Source: Mesorhizobium sp. CA8 (GTDB taxonomy: Bacteria; Pseudomonadota; Alphaproteobacteria; Rhizobiales; Rhizobiaceae). From it: a stretch of DNA of 62,234 bases. The notes under the pieces are model-generated. The model was not told the DNA's origin, did no database searches, and saw nothing but the letters and a program-made list of their open reading frames with translations. Of this stretch, positions 52,497 to 61,772 are shown one piece after another. Location of the stretch: contig NZ_JAIUHG010000035.1 of NCBI RefSeq assembly GCF_020164955.1, positions 1 to 62,234 on the forward strand, read 5' to 3'. How positions within the stretch are numbered: position 1 is the first letter of the stretch; every line of letters starts with the position of its first letter. Made by a program: the position numbers and the translations under genes.

Positions 52497-53255
52497 TCAG
52501 TTGTTTTTCAGTTTCTTGGCGCTGACGAGGTCGCGCGCGGCAAGATCGAGTATCTTGTTCGCCGCGTTGCGCGCGGCGACGGCGTCGCGCATGCGCAAGG
52601 CCTCGACCACTTCGCCATGCGCCGCCGCCGCTTCCCTGCGCCTGATCGGCGAGATCGTTGCGGTGGCTTCCAGCGAAAACAACAGCGCCGTGTCGATCAG
52701 CTTGCCGATCTGGCGGAAGATCGGGTTGTGGCTCGCGCCATAGACGATCTGGTGGAAGACGATGTCGGAGCGCGAGAACTGCGTCAGGTCCTCGCCGGCA
52801 CCCGCCATGCCTTGCCAGGCCAGTTCGAGATCGGCGATCTCCTGCAGCGTCGCGCGCGTTGCCGCGAGTTCGGCGACCAGCGGCTCGATGGCGCGGCGGG
52901 TTTCCAGGATCGCGTCGAACAGCTTGTCGTCCAGCGCATGCGGCGCATGCCAGGCCAGCACCTGCGGGTCGATGATGTTCCAGTTGTCCTGGTCGCACAC
53001 CACCGTGCCGACGCGTGGCCGGGACAGCACCAGCCCCTTGGCCGCCAGCACTTTCAGCGCTTCGCGGATGACCGTGCGGCTGACGCCATATTCGATGCCG
53101 AGGTCGTTCTCGGTCGGCAGCGACGATCCGGCCGGGTAGCGCCCGGAGAATATGTCGGAGGCGATCGCCTTGGTCACGTCGGGCATGACGCGCGGCCGGC
53201 GCGCCGTCTGGCGCGTTTCCGTGTCCTCGTCAGCCTTCTTCGGTGTTTCGTTCAC
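52497..53255 (-). CDS. GntR/FadR-family regulator of the galactonate locus (DgoR-like)
   Basis: 252 residues from GTG 53255, chosen because GGAGGAGGGG lies just upstream; an ATG at 53300 has no such site. The N-terminal winged helix reads SGRYPAGSSLPTENDLGIEYGVSRTVIREALKVL, quoted in parts: PTENDLGIEYGV and SRTVIREALKVL. The C-terminal FCD ligand domain has the Asp/His metal pattern (RSDIVFHQIVYGASHN). It resembles E. coli DgoR in order and spacing. It heads the operon with dgoD and probably represses both directions from the palindrome at 53366-53400, relieved by a galactonate-type ligand. Confidence 0.9.
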   Translation of the reverse strand: MNETPKKADEDTETRQTARRPRVMPDVTKAIASDIFSGRYPAGSSLPTENDLGIEYGVSRTVIREALKVLAAKGLVLSRPRVGTVVCDQDNWNIIDPQVLAWHAPHALDDKLFDAILETRRAIEPLVAELAATRATLQEIADLELAWQGMAGAGEDLTQFSRSDIVFHQIVYGASHNPIFRQIGKLIDTALLFSLEATATISPIRRREAAAAHGEVVEALRMRDAVAARNAANKILDLAARDLVSAKKLKNN

Positions 53256-53365
53256 CTCAGCCCCTCCTCCAAGGCAGCGAACCCTTCGGTTTGCGCGCAA
53301 TTGGTCCGGCCTTAGCGGATGCGAGTGATTTGCGCCAGCGACTACTTATCAGACTATCTATCTCA

Positions 53366-53412
53366 TTTATCATACCAGATCAATTGACGGGTATGATAAA
53401 ATTGATTACACA
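53366..53412 (+). promoter_or_regulatory. Palindromic operator overlapping a sigma-70-type promoter
   Basis: A perfect 11-bp inverted repeat, TTTATCATACC (53366-53376) and GGTATGATAAA (53390-53400), is separated by 13 bases. A candidate -35 TTGACG (53384-53389) lies in its spacer, 17 bases before a weak -10 TACACA (53407-53412). The right arm therefore lies between the promoter boxes, a good position for repression. It sits between the divergent GntR gene and the transporter operon. The repeat is seen directly; its regulator is inferred. Confidence 0.75.
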
Positions 53413-53457
53413 CGACCATATCCGGGCGGGCGCCCGGCTGTTTGCTGGGAGGTAATC

Positions 53458-54450
53458 ATGCGACTTTTGAAAACCGCGCTCGTCGCGGGTGCTCTCGCCG
53501 TCTTGTCGGTCACGACGATCGCGTCGGCCTACGCTCAGGGCACCAAGATCGGCTTCATCGTCAAACAGCCGGAGGAGCCCTGGTTCCAGGACGAATGGAA
53601 GTTCGCCGACCAAGCCGCCAAGGAAAAGGGTTTTACTCTCGTCAAGATCGGCGCCGAGGACGGCGAGAAGCTGATGTCGGCGATCGACAATCTGGGCGCT
53701 CAAGGAGCGCAAGGCTTCGTCGTCTGCACGCCGGACGTGAAGCTCGGCCCCGGCATCGTCGCCAAGGCCGCCGCCAACAATCTCAAGCTGATGACGGTCG
53801 ACGACCGCCTCGTCGGCGCCGACGGTAAGCCGCTGGAGGATGTGCCGCATATGGGCATCTCCGCCACCAAGATCGGCGAGGCCGTGGGTCAGGCCATCGT
53901 CGAGGAGATGAAGGCGCGCGGCTGGAAGATGGACGAGGTCGGCGCGATCCGCGTTTCGTACGACCAACTGCCGACCGCCGTCGACCGCGTCGAAGGCGCG
54001 ATCTCGGTGCTGAAGGCCGCCGGCTTCAAGGCCGAAAACATCTTCGACGCGCCGCAGGCCAAGACCGACACGGAAGCCGCGCTCAATGCCGCGACCGTGG
54101 TACTCAACGCCCATGCCGACATCAAGAAGTGGATTGCCTTCGGCCTCAATGACGAGGCGGTGCTGGGCGCCGTGCGCGCTTCCGAAAGCGTCGGCATTCC
54201 GGCGGACGGCATGATCGGCGTCGGCATCGGCGGCGCGGAATCGGCGATCAACGAGTTCAAGAAGCCCGCCGCCACCGGCTTCGTCGGCACGGTGATCATC
54301 TCGCCCAAGCGCCACGGCTACGAGACGGCGCTCGGCATGTATGACTGGATCGCCAACAACAAGGAGCCGGCGAAGCTGACGCTGACCGCTGGCGCACTGG
54401 CCAAGCGCGACGACTACCAGAAGGTGCGCAAGGACCTCGGCATCGAATAG
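53458..54450 (+). CDS. Periplasmic sugar-binding protein, AraF-like
   Basis: 330 residues with a Sec signal (LVAGALAVLSVTTIASAYAQG). The mature start KIGFIVKQPEEPWFQDEWKF matches E. coli AraF closely, as do VVCTPDVKLGPGIVAKA and FGLNDEAVLGAVRA. AraF binds L-arabinose, and also D-galactose and D-fucose. With dgoD next door, galactose is a likely ligand, though arabinose is equally possible from sequence. GGAGG precedes the ATG. It is the first gene of a long operon. Confidence 0.9.
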   Translation: MRLLKTALVAGALAVLSVTTIASAYAQGTKIGFIVKQPEEPWFQDEWKFADQAAKEKGFTLVKIGAEDGEKLMSAIDNLGAQGAQGFVVCTPDVKLGPGIVAKAAANNLKLMTVDDRLVGADGKPLEDVPHMGISATKIGEAVGQAIVEEMKARGWKMDEVGAIRVSYDQLPTAVDRVEGAISVLKAAGFKAENIFDAPQAKTDTEAALNAATVVLNAHADIKKWIAFGLNDEAVLGAVRASESVGIPADGMIGVGIGGAESAINEFKKPAATGFVGTVIISPKRHGYETALGMYDWIANNKEPAKLTLTAGALAKRDDYQKVRKDLGIE

Positions 54451-54462
54451 TCCTCCCTGTAC

Positions 54463-54494
54463 AAACAGGCGGCGCTTGATGCCGCCGCCTGTTT
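54463..54494 (+). promoter_or_regulatory. Intercistronic stem-loop after the sugar-binding protein gene
   Basis: A perfect 12-bp inverted repeat (AAACAGGCGGCG, 54463-54474; complement 54483-54494) with an 8-base loop lies in the 71-base gap before the ATPase. There is no T-run after it. Such stem-loops between a binding-protein gene and the rest of its ABC operon usually stabilise the upstream mRNA or partly stop transcription, giving excess binding protein. Confidence 0.8.
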
Positions 54495-54521
54495 GGCTTG
54501 CTCAAGAAGGATCGAAGCCCC

Positions 54522-56033
54522 GTGTCCTTTCTCGAATTCTCCAACATCACCAAGACGTATCCGGGCGTCAAAGCCTTGTCGGATGTGTCGTTCGGCGTCG
54601 AAAAGGGTGCCGTGCACGGATTGATGGGCGAGAACGGCGCCGGCAAATCCACCCTCATCAAGATCCTGTCCGGCGACCAGCATGCCGATGCCGGCGAGAT
54701 AAGCATCGACGGCAAGGTCCAGGCCTATGCCTCGACCAGGAATGCCTTCGACAATGGCGTCATCGTCATCCACCAGGAATTGCAGCTGGTGCCCGAGCTG
54801 AGCGTCGCCGAGAATCTCAGCCTCGGACGCTTTCCGGCAAGCGCCGGCGTGATCGCCCGCCGCCGCATGCTCGACGATGTCGGCGCCAAGCTGAAATCGG
54901 CCGGCATCGATATCGACATGCGCCGCAAGGTCAAGACGCTCTCGATCGGCGAGCGCCAGATGGTCGAGATCGCCAAGGCGGTGATGCTCGACGCCCGGGT
55001 GATCGCGCTCGACGAGCCGACCTCGTCGCTGTCCTCGCGCGAAAGCGAGATCCTGTTTAAGCTGATCGGCCGGCTGCGCGGCGAAGGCAAGGTCATCATC
55101 TATGTCTCGCACCGCCTGGACGAGGTGTTCCGGCTCTGCGACAGCCTGACGGTGCTGCGCGACGGCAAGCTTGCCGCGCATCATCAATCGCTGAAGGATG
55201 TCACCCGCGATCAGGTCGTGGCCGAAATGGTCGGCCGCGAGATTTCCGACATCTGGGGTTTTCGGCCGCGCAGGACGGGAGAGGTTCGCCTCAAGGTCGA
55301 CAATCTGAGCGGCGCCAGGCTGCGCACGCCGGCAAGCTTCGAAGCCCGCGCCGGCGAGATCGTCGGCTTCTTCGGCCTCATCGGCGCCGGGCGCTCGGAG
55401 CTGATGCGGCTGGTCTTCGGCGCCGACCCGCGTTCGGGCGGCACGATCACGGTCGACGGCAAGGCGGTTGCCGCCGCCAGCCCGCATGACGCGATCAGGG
55501 CCGGCATCGTGCTGTGCTCGGAAGACCGCAAGCATGACGGCACCATCCAGGGCCGCTCAATCGAGGAGAACATCAATATCTCGTCCAGGCGCCATCACAC
55601 GCGCTTCGGCGTGCTTAGCCGGACCAGCGAGATCACGACGGCCGAAACCTTCATCAAGAAGCTCAAGGTGCGCACGCCGTCGCGCAAGCAGGACATCGTC
55701 AATCTCTCCGGCGGCAACCAGCAGAAAGTCATCCTCGGTCGCTGGCTGTCGGAGCAGAATATCCGCGTGCTCATCGTCGACGAGCCGACGCGCGGCATCG
55801 ATGTCGGCGCCAAATCGGAGATCTACGAGTTGCTCTACCAACTGGCCGAGGAGGGCATGGCGATCGTCATCGTCTCCTCCGAGCTGCCGGAAGTGATGGG
55901 CATTTGCGACCGCATCCTGGTGATGTGCGGCGGGCGCATCAGCGCCGAGCTCGCGCGCGATCAATTCGCCGAAAAGGCGATCCTGGCCGCGGCGCTCCCC
56001 GACAAGAAAACCCCCGACGCGATCGCATCCTGA
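54522..56033 (+). CDS. Sugar ABC transporter dual ATPase, AraG/RbsA-like
   Basis: 503 residues from GTG 54522, with AAGAAGGA about 10 bases before it; a TTG at 54498 is less likely. The N-terminal ATPase is complete (GENGAGKSTL, LSIGERQMVEIAKA, IALDEPTSSL). The C-terminal one has the usual degenerate P-loop of this family (GLIGAGRSELMRL) with LSGGNQQKVILGRWL and VDEPTRGIDVG. It energises import of the sugar captured by the AraF-like protein. The permease gene follows after 9 bases. Confidence 0.92.
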   Translation: MSFLEFSNITKTYPGVKALSDVSFGVEKGAVHGLMGENGAGKSTLIKILSGDQHADAGEISIDGKVQAYASTRNAFDNGVIVIHQELQLVPELSVAENLSLGRFPASAGVIARRRMLDDVGAKLKSAGIDIDMRRKVKTLSIGERQMVEIAKAVMLDARVIALDEPTSSLSSRESEILFKLIGRLRGEGKVIIYVSHRLDEVFRLCDSLTVLRDGKLAAHHQSLKDVTRDQVVAEMVGREISDIWGFRPRRTGEVRLKVDNLSGARLRTPASFEARAGEIVGFFGLIGAGRSELMRLVFGADPRSGGTITVDGKAVAAASPHDAIRAGIVLCSEDRKHDGTIQGRSIEENINISSRRHHTRFGVLSRTSEITTAETFIKKLKVRTPSRKQDIVNLSGGNQQKVILGRWLSEQNIRVLIVDEPTRGIDVGAKSEIYELLYQLAEEGMAIVIVSSELPEVMGICDRILVMCGGRISAELARDQFAEKAILAAALPDKKTPDAIAS

Positions 56034-56042
56034 GGACTTCTA

Positions 56043-56993
56043 ATGACCAGTCGGCTGAAGAAGATCTTGCTTGGCGAACAAGGCCTCGTCGTCATCTTCA
56101 TCGTCGCCTTCGCGCTGGTGTCGCTGCTGGTGCCGAACTTCCTCACCGACCGCAACATGCTCGGCCTGCTTCAGTCCGTGGTCACCGTCGGCATCGTCGC
56201 CTGCACGATGATGTTCTGCCTCGCGGCGCGCGACTTCGACCTGTCGGTCGGCTCCATTGTCGCTTTTGCCGGCATGGTCGCTGTGATGGCCTCGAACGCA
56301 ACCGGCTCGATCCTGCTTGGCCTCATCGCGGCCATCACCTGCGGCGCCATCGTCGGCTGGGTCAATGGCGTCGTCATCGCCAAATTCCGCATCAATGCCC
56401 TGATCACCACTCTGGCCACCATGCAGATCGTGCGCGGTTTCGCGCTGATCTCGTCGGACGGCCGCGCCGTGGGCATCAACAGCCCGGATTTCTACCAGCT
56501 GGCCCTCTCGAAGCTGCTCGGCATACCGACGCCGATCTGGGTGCTGGCGGTGCTCTTCGCCATTTTCGGCTTTGTGCTTAACAGCACCGTCTTCGGCAAG
56601 AACACGCTCGCCATCGGCGGCAATCCGGAGGCTTCGCGCCTTGCCGGCGTCAACGTCGACCGGACACGCATCTGGATTTTCACGCTGCAGGGCGTGGTCT
56701 GCGGCATCGCTGGCATCCTGCTTGCCTCGCGCATCACCTCCGGCCAGCCCAACGCCGCGGTGGGCTTGGAGCTTTCGGTGATCTCGGCCTGCGTGCTCGG
56801 CGGCGTCTCGCTTGCCGGCGGCAGGGCGACGATGCCGGGCGTCATCGTCGGCGTGCTGATCATGGGCATCGCCGAGAACGCCATGAACCTGCTCAATATC
56901 CCGGCCTTCTACCAATACATCGTCAGAGGCGTGATCCTGCTCCTGGCCGTGCTCCTCGACAATCTGCGTTCTTCGGCATTGGGGCGGCGCTGA
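56043..56993 (+). CDS. Sugar ABC transporter permease, AraH/RbsC-like
   Basis: 316 residues with about eight to ten membrane helices. Family features are CLAARDFDLSVGSIVAFAG, FRINALITTLATMQIVRG, GKNTLAIGGNPEASRLAGV (the ATPase-contact loop) and SVISACVLGGVSLAGGRAT. It completes the AraFGH-type importer. Its stop overlaps the ATG of the dehydrogenase gene (TGATG), so the two are translationally coupled. Confidence 0.93.
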   Translation: MTSRLKKILLGEQGLVVIFIVAFALVSLLVPNFLTDRNMLGLLQSVVTVGIVACTMMFCLAARDFDLSVGSIVAFAGMVAVMASNATGSILLGLIAAITCGAIVGWVNGVVIAKFRINALITTLATMQIVRGFALISSDGRAVGINSPDFYQLALSKLLGIPTPIWVLAVLFAIFGFVLNSTVFGKNTLAIGGNPEASRLAGVNVDRTRIWIFTLQGVVCGIAGILLASRITSGQPNAAVGLELSVISACVLGGVSLAGGRATMPGVIVGVLIMGIAENAMNLLNIPAFYQYIVRGVILLLAVLLDNLRSSALGRR

Positions 56994-57754
56994 TGGGACG
57001 CCTCTTCGGAAAACGCATCTTCCTCACCGGCGCTGCGCAAGGCATCGGCTATGCCATCGCCGAGGCCTGTCTGCGCGAGGAGGCCGAGCTGTTCCTGGTC
57101 GACCTCGACGCGAGCCTGCTCGCCGAAAGTGCCGGCCGTTTGGGTAAGGTCGCGCATGCCGCAGCCGATATCGCCGACGCCAAGGCAATCGAGGCCGCCA
57201 TGGCGGCGGCGACGAAAGCCATCGGTCCGGTCAACACCGTCATCAACAACGCCGGTATCAACGTCTTTTCGACGCCGCTCGAAGCCACCGAGGACGACTG
57301 GACGCGCAATCTCGACGTCAATGTGAAAGGCGCCTGGCACTGCGCCAAGGCGGCGCTGCCGGGGATGATCGGGCAGGGCGGCGGCGTGATCCTTAACATC
57401 GCCTCCACGCACGCCTTTACCATCATCCCGCACACCTTTCCCTATCCGGTCGCCAAGCATGCTCTGCTTGGCCTGACTAAATCGCTGGCGATCGAATATG
57501 CCGGCAACAATATCCGCGTGAACGCGCTGGCGCCCGGGTATGTCGCCACCCAGAAGGTCGTCGATTACTGGAACAGCTTCGACGATCCGGAGGTTGCGCG
57601 GGCCAAGACGCTGGCGCTGCATCCGGGCGGGCGGATCGCCACGCCGGAAGAGATCGCAATGGCGGCGATCTTTCTCGCCTCCGACGAATGCCCCTTCATC
57701 AACGCCGCCTGCCTCGTCGCGGATGGCGGCCTGAGCGTGCTTCACCACCCCTGA
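56993..57754 (+). CDS. Short-chain dehydrogenase (putative sugar dehydrogenase)
   Basis: 253 residues of the classical SDR type: NAD(P) motif TGAAQGIGYAIA, NNAGINVF, catalytic Ser in NIASTHAF, YPVAK with the Tyr/Lys pair, and LAPGYVATQKV. Asp in LVDLDASL at the end of the second strand favours NAD. Given the operon, it may oxidise D-galactose or L-arabinose (or L-fucose) to the lactone. That substrate is inferred. Translation is coupled to the permease. Confidence 0.88.
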   Translation: MGRLFGKRIFLTGAAQGIGYAIAEACLREEAELFLVDLDASLLAESAGRLGKVAHAAADIADAKAIEAAMAAATKAIGPVNTVINNAGINVFSTPLEATEDDWTRNLDVNVKGAWHCAKAALPGMIGQGGGVILNIASTHAFTIIPHTFPYPVAKHALLGLTKSLAIEYAGNNIRVNALAPGYVATQKVVDYWNSFDDPEVARAKTLALHPGGRIATPEEIAMAAIFLASDECPFINAACLVADGGLSVLHHP

Positions 57755-57780
57755 CACAAAGCCATAGATCGGAGGAAACA

Positions 57781-59088
57781 ATGGCAAATGATGTCTTCGC
57801 AAAATCCCTGCTGACGCGCCGGCAGGCGCTTGCGCTTGGCGCAAGTGCCGCACTGGCGGGCGCCCTGCCGCGCGGCGCCTTTGCCGCGGGCGAGAAGGTG
57901 ACGCTCTGGCACGGCTGGACCGGCGCCGACAACACCACCGCGCTCAACGGCGTCATCGACACCTTCAACAAGGGCGGCAAGGGCGTCACGGTCGAGCCGA
58001 CCGGCTATGACTGGGACACGTTGTTTTCCAAATGGGTGGTCTCCTCGGCCGGCGGACGCGCGCCGGACCTGGTGCTCTTCCACATCACCGAACTGCCGGA
58101 GTTCGCCACGCGCAAGGTCATCCGCCCGATCGACGACATCGTCGCCTCGTCCGGTCTCGACCTGTCGCAGGTTCCCGATGCCGGCCGCACCGGGGTGACC
58201 TTCGACGGAAAGGTCTATGCCGTGCCGCTCGACGTGCATCCGCTCGGCTTCTACTACAACGTCGATATGGTGCAGGAGGCGGGCCTCGATCCGGCCAAGC
58301 CGCCGAAGACCGGCGAGGAATTCCTCGAATGGGCAAAGAAGCTGACGGTCAAGGACGGCAGCGGCAAGGTCACGCGTTACGGCTTCGAATTGCCGAACAC
58401 CTGGGCGACGGCGCGCTGGATCTGGTTCAGCCTGATGTACCAGTTCGGCGGCACTTTCCTTGACGACAAGGGCCTGGCGGCGGTCGACAGCGAGGCCTCG
58501 CAGAACGCGTTGCAATATCTCGTCGACCTGATCAACGTGCATGGCGTGACCAATCCCGAGGTCGGCGGCAACAAGGGCGAAGATGCTTTCGCTTCGAAGC
58601 AGGTCGCGATGAAGTTCATCGGCCCCTGGGAGGTCAATCTGCGCATGGCGCAGAAGATGAATTTCATGACCGCCCAATTGCCGGTGTTTGGCCAGAAGGC
58701 AGCCGTCTGGGCGAACTCGCATTGCATGGCGGTATCGAAGCAGAAAAACGACGACAAACTTGCCGCCGATGGCACTTTCATGAAGTGGTTCTCCGACAAC
58801 TTCGCAGCACCCGCCACCACCGTCGGCATCATCCCGCAGAGCAAGGCGGTGCGTGAAAGCGCCGCCTTCACCGGCACCGAGCAGTACAAATATTTCAAGT
58901 CCTTCGTCGACGACCTGCCCAACATCGTCTACGAGCCGCTGATCCCGCAATATCTCTCGGTCTTCTCCTTCGACAAGCCGACGCCGCTGGTCACCAACCT
59001 GCAGGCCGCGCTCAGCGGCTCCAAGCCGGTGCCCGACGCCTTGAAGGCGATGAAGGAAGGTCTCGACGCGCAGCTGAAGAAGGGCTGA
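57781..59088 (+). CDS. Family 1 sugar-binding protein of a second ABC transporter
   Basis: 435 residues with a Tat-like signal (LLTRRQALALGASAAL, cleavage near AFA). ATG 57781 follows GGAGG (57771-57775). Extracellular solute-binding family 1 features include VTLWHGWTGADNTTALNGV at the start, PDLVLFHITELPEFA and a Trp-rich ligand site (TWATARWIWFSLMYQFGG). The stop overlaps the first permease ATG. The sugar is unknown but probably a plant-derived oligosaccharide or monosaccharide. Confidence 0.9.
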   Translation: MANDVFAKSLLTRRQALALGASAALAGALPRGAFAAGEKVTLWHGWTGADNTTALNGVIDTFNKGGKGVTVEPTGYDWDTLFSKWVVSSAGGRAPDLVLFHITELPEFATRKVIRPIDDIVASSGLDLSQVPDAGRTGVTFDGKVYAVPLDVHPLGFYYNVDMVQEAGLDPAKPPKTGEEFLEWAKKLTVKDGSGKVTRYGFELPNTWATARWIWFSLMYQFGGTFLDDKGLAAVDSEASQNALQYLVDLINVHGVTNPEVGGNKGEDAFASKQVAMKFIGPWEVNLRMAQKMNFMTAQLPVFGQKAAVWANSHCMAVSKQKNDDKLAADGTFMKWFSDNFAAPATTVGIIPQSKAVRESAAFTGTEQYKYFKSFVDDLPNIVYEPLIPQYLSVFSFDKPTPLVTNLQAALSGSKPVPDALKAMKEGLDAQLKKG

Positions 59089-60017
59089 TGACATCGCTGG
59101 CATCACAACCGGCAGGCCGCTCCAGGGCCCGCCGCGCATCGGCGCAGGAGGGAGGGGCGGTGCGCAGCGGCATGACGCTTGCCGCCTATCTCTTCCTGTC
59201 GCCCTATCTGGCGCTGTTCATCGCCTTCATGCTTTTGCCGACGCTGGCCGCCATGGGCATCAGCTTCATGCGCTGGGATATCCTCGGCGCGCCCGAATTC
59301 ATCGGGCTCGACAATTACCGGCAGATCTTCGCTGATCCGCTGTTCCTGACCGCGATCAGGAACACCTTCTACTTTGTCTTCCTGACGGCGATCCCGATGG
59401 TCGTGCTCGGCCTGGCTTTGGCCATGCTGCTCGACCAGAAGCTCAAGGGAACCACTTTCGTGAGGACTGTGGTGTTCCTTCCCTATGTCGTCATGGTCTC
59501 GACGGTCGGCATCCTGTGGGGCTGGCTGTTCGACAAGGGCACCGGCCTGGTCAATTATTACCTCACCACTATCGGCATCGAGCCGATCGCCTGGCTCAAG
59601 GACCCGCACTGGTCGATGCCGGCTTTGGCCATCACCGCCATTTGGTGGACCGTCAATACCAATATGATCATCTTCCTGGCCGCGCTGCAGGACATTTCCG
59701 AGGAATTGCATGATGCCGCCACCCTCGACGGCGCCGGCCCCTGGCAGCGTTTCGTCTACATCACCTTGCCTTTGCTGCGGCCGGCCATGGCGCTGGTCAC
59801 CGCGCTCACCATCATCAATGGCTGGCGCGTCTTCGGCCAGGCCTATGTAATGACGCAAGGCGGGCCGGAGGCGAGCACCTTCGTCATCGTACAGTATATC
59901 TATCTCACCGCGTTCCAGAATTTTGAGATGGGTCCGGCCGCCGCCGCCGGTGTGGTGCTGCTCCTTATCACGCTGGTCTTTTCGCTCGCCCAGATGAAGC
60001 TGATGAAGGCAATCTGA
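59088..60017 (+). CDS. Sugar ABC permease, UgpA/MalF-like
   Basis: 309 residues with six membrane helices. The N-terminus has YLFLSPYLALFIAFMLLP and the EAA loop is EELHDAATLDGAGPWQRFVYITLP, quoted here in part: HDAATLDGAGPWQRF. It overlaps both neighbours by TGATG, showing a tightly coupled operon. Confidence 0.92.
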   Translation: MTSLASQPAGRSRARRASAQEGGAVRSGMTLAAYLFLSPYLALFIAFMLLPTLAAMGISFMRWDILGAPEFIGLDNYRQIFADPLFLTAIRNTFYFVFLTAIPMVVLGLALAMLLDQKLKGTTFVRTVVFLPYVVMVSTVGILWGWLFDKGTGLVNYYLTTIGIEPIAWLKDPHWSMPALAITAIWWTVNTNMIIFLAALQDISEELHDAATLDGAGPWQRFVYITLPLLRPAMALVTALTIINGWRVFGQAYVMTQGGPEASTFVIVQYIYLTAFQNFEMGPAAAAGVVLLLITLVFSLAQMKLMKAI

Positions 60018-60871
60018 TGCAGGACCAACGCTCCAATCGCGCCGGAAAATCGCTTGGCGGGCGCACGCTCGCCTATGTGCTGATGATCGTCGTGACAGCG
60101 CTCTGGGGCGCGCCGATCTTGTGGATGCTGGTCACGTCGATCAAGCCGGAAAGCGAGATCTACGCTTATCCGCCCGCCTGGATCCCGGATGCGCCGACGC
60201 TGGAAGCCTATGGCGCGCTGTTCCAGCGCTTCCCCATGCTGACCTGGTTCCGCAACTCGGCCGTTGTCGGCATTCTCACCACCGTGCTGACCTTGGCCGT
60301 CGATGCCTTGGCAGCCTATCCGCTGGCGCGCATGCAATTCCCCGGTCGCCGCGTCATCATGGGCGTGATCTTCGCGACCTTCCTGCTGCCCTATGAACTC
60401 CTCTTCGTGCCGCTGTTCCTTGGCCTGAACAGCTACGGGCTGGTCGACAGCATCTTCAGCCTGACCGTGCCGGCATCGGCCAACGCCTTCGGCGTCTTCC
60501 TGCTCACCCAGTTCTTCCAGGCCGTGCCGCGGGAACTCGAAGACGCCGCAATCATGGATGGCTGCGGCCGTTTCGGCTTCTTCTGGCGCATCCTCTTGCC
60601 GCTCACAAAACCGGGCCTTGCCACGGTGGCGATCTTCACCTTCGTCGCCAGCTGGAACAATTTCTTCTGGCCGCTGATCGCCACCAATTCCGACGAGACG
60701 CGCACGCTTCCCGTCGGCCTGGCGACATTGGTCGGCGGCGCCGGCATGTCGATGAAGCAGAGCGTATTGATGGCGTCCGCCGTCGTGGCGACGCTGCCGA
60801 CGGCACTCTTCTTCCTCGCCTTGCAGCGGCACTTCGTGCGCGGCATCGCCGCAACCGGCATCAAGGGCTGA
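60017..60871 (+). CDS. Sugar ABC permease, UgpE/MalG-like
   Basis: 284 residues, six membrane helices, opening with TLAYVLMIVVTALWGAPILW. The EAA loop is ELEDAAIMDGCGRFGFFWR and the C-terminus matches LQRHFVRGIAATGIKG of MalG-like permeases. No MalK-type ATPase gene follows in the window, so the transporter needs one from elsewhere. Confidence 0.92.
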   Translation: MQDQRSNRAGKSLGGRTLAYVLMIVVTALWGAPILWMLVTSIKPESEIYAYPPAWIPDAPTLEAYGALFQRFPMLTWFRNSAVVGILTTVLTLAVDALAAYPLARMQFPGRRVIMGVIFATFLLPYELLFVPLFLGLNSYGLVDSIFSLTVPASANAFGVFLLTQFFQAVPRELEDAAIMDGCGRFGFFWRILLPLTKPGLATVAIFTFVASWNNFFWPLIATNSDETRTLPVGLATLVGGAGMSMKQSVLMASAVVATLPTALFFLALQRHFVRGIAATGIKG

Positions 60872-60873
60872 CC

Positions 60874-61772
60874 ATGGCCGATATCGAGATCGCCAGCGAC
60901 CGTCTTCGCTGCGTGCTCTCGACGCAAGGCGGGTTGATCTGGCGGCTGGAGGCCAAGTCTGGCGATGCCTGGCATCCGCTGCTGCGCCCGCCGCCTGAAG
61001 GTTCGGACCGCAATCCGCTGAAGGCCGGCTGTTTTCCGCTCGTCCCGTTCGGCAACAGGGTCGAGGGCAATCGCCTTCTGTTCGATCGGACCGAGTATCG
61101 TCTGAAACCCAACACGCCTTGGGACAAGCACTACCTGCATGGTGATGGCTGGCTTGGCAACTGGACCGTCGAGGATCGCTGCGACGCCGAGGCATCGCTG
61201 TCGTTCGAATTTCAGGGAGAACCTTATCGCTATCGCGCCACGCAACGCTTCAAATGCGAAGGGGTGAGCTTCAGGGCGATCCTTGGCGTGACCAATCTCG
61301 GCGAGCGGCCGATGCCGTTTGGGCTCGGCTGGCATCCCTTTTTCCCGCTGACGCCGGCAACAACCCTCCAGGCGCCGGCCGTCGCTTATTGGACGGAGAA
61401 GGCCGGCTGGCTCCCGGACGCCCGCATCGCCATTCCCGAGAACCTGGATTCAGCCAAGCCAAAACGCTGCCACGGCAATGGATCAACAACGGTTTTGACG
61501 GTTGGAACGGCGCCGCCTCCATCGTTTGGCCCGAACGGCATTTGCGGCTGTGCATCGAGACCGCTCCGACGCTGTCGCGCTATTTCCTTTTCGTCTCCGA
61601 CACGACGTTCGATCCGCACTACCGCGAGGACTTCTTCTGCTTCGAGCCGATGAGCCACTCGGCCAACGGCCACAACCTGCCGGAACTGGGTGGCCTGACG
61701 GTTCTGGCGCCGGGGCAGGGGATTGAGATTTCCATGGCACTGTCGTGCAGCGCGACAGAGGATGCGGCATGA
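60874..61772 (+). pseudogene. Frameshifted aldose 1-epimerase (galactose mutarotase-like)
   Basis: Interconverts alpha and beta forms of sugars. The first 190 or so codons read well: GCFPLVPFGNRVEG, HYLHGDGWLGNW, GLGWHPFFPL. Near 61449 the frame changes. Restoring one T in GGATTC gives ...LDFSQAKTLPRQW, and the second frame then runs correctly to ALSCSATEDAA and the stop at 61770. A single-base deletion explains this; it is either a real mutation or a base-calling error. The gene's stop overlaps the next ATG (ATGA). Confidence 0.85.

Noticed and set aside
57742..59139. 465-codon minus-strand frame opposite the family 1 sugar-binding protein
   Set aside because: It mirrors a well-supported gene, is rich in His/Arg/Asp as antisense frames are, and shows no domain.
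61440..61460. Programmed frameshift in the aldose epimerase
   Set aside because: No slippery heptamer or downstream pseudoknot is evident; one missing T in a short run explains it.
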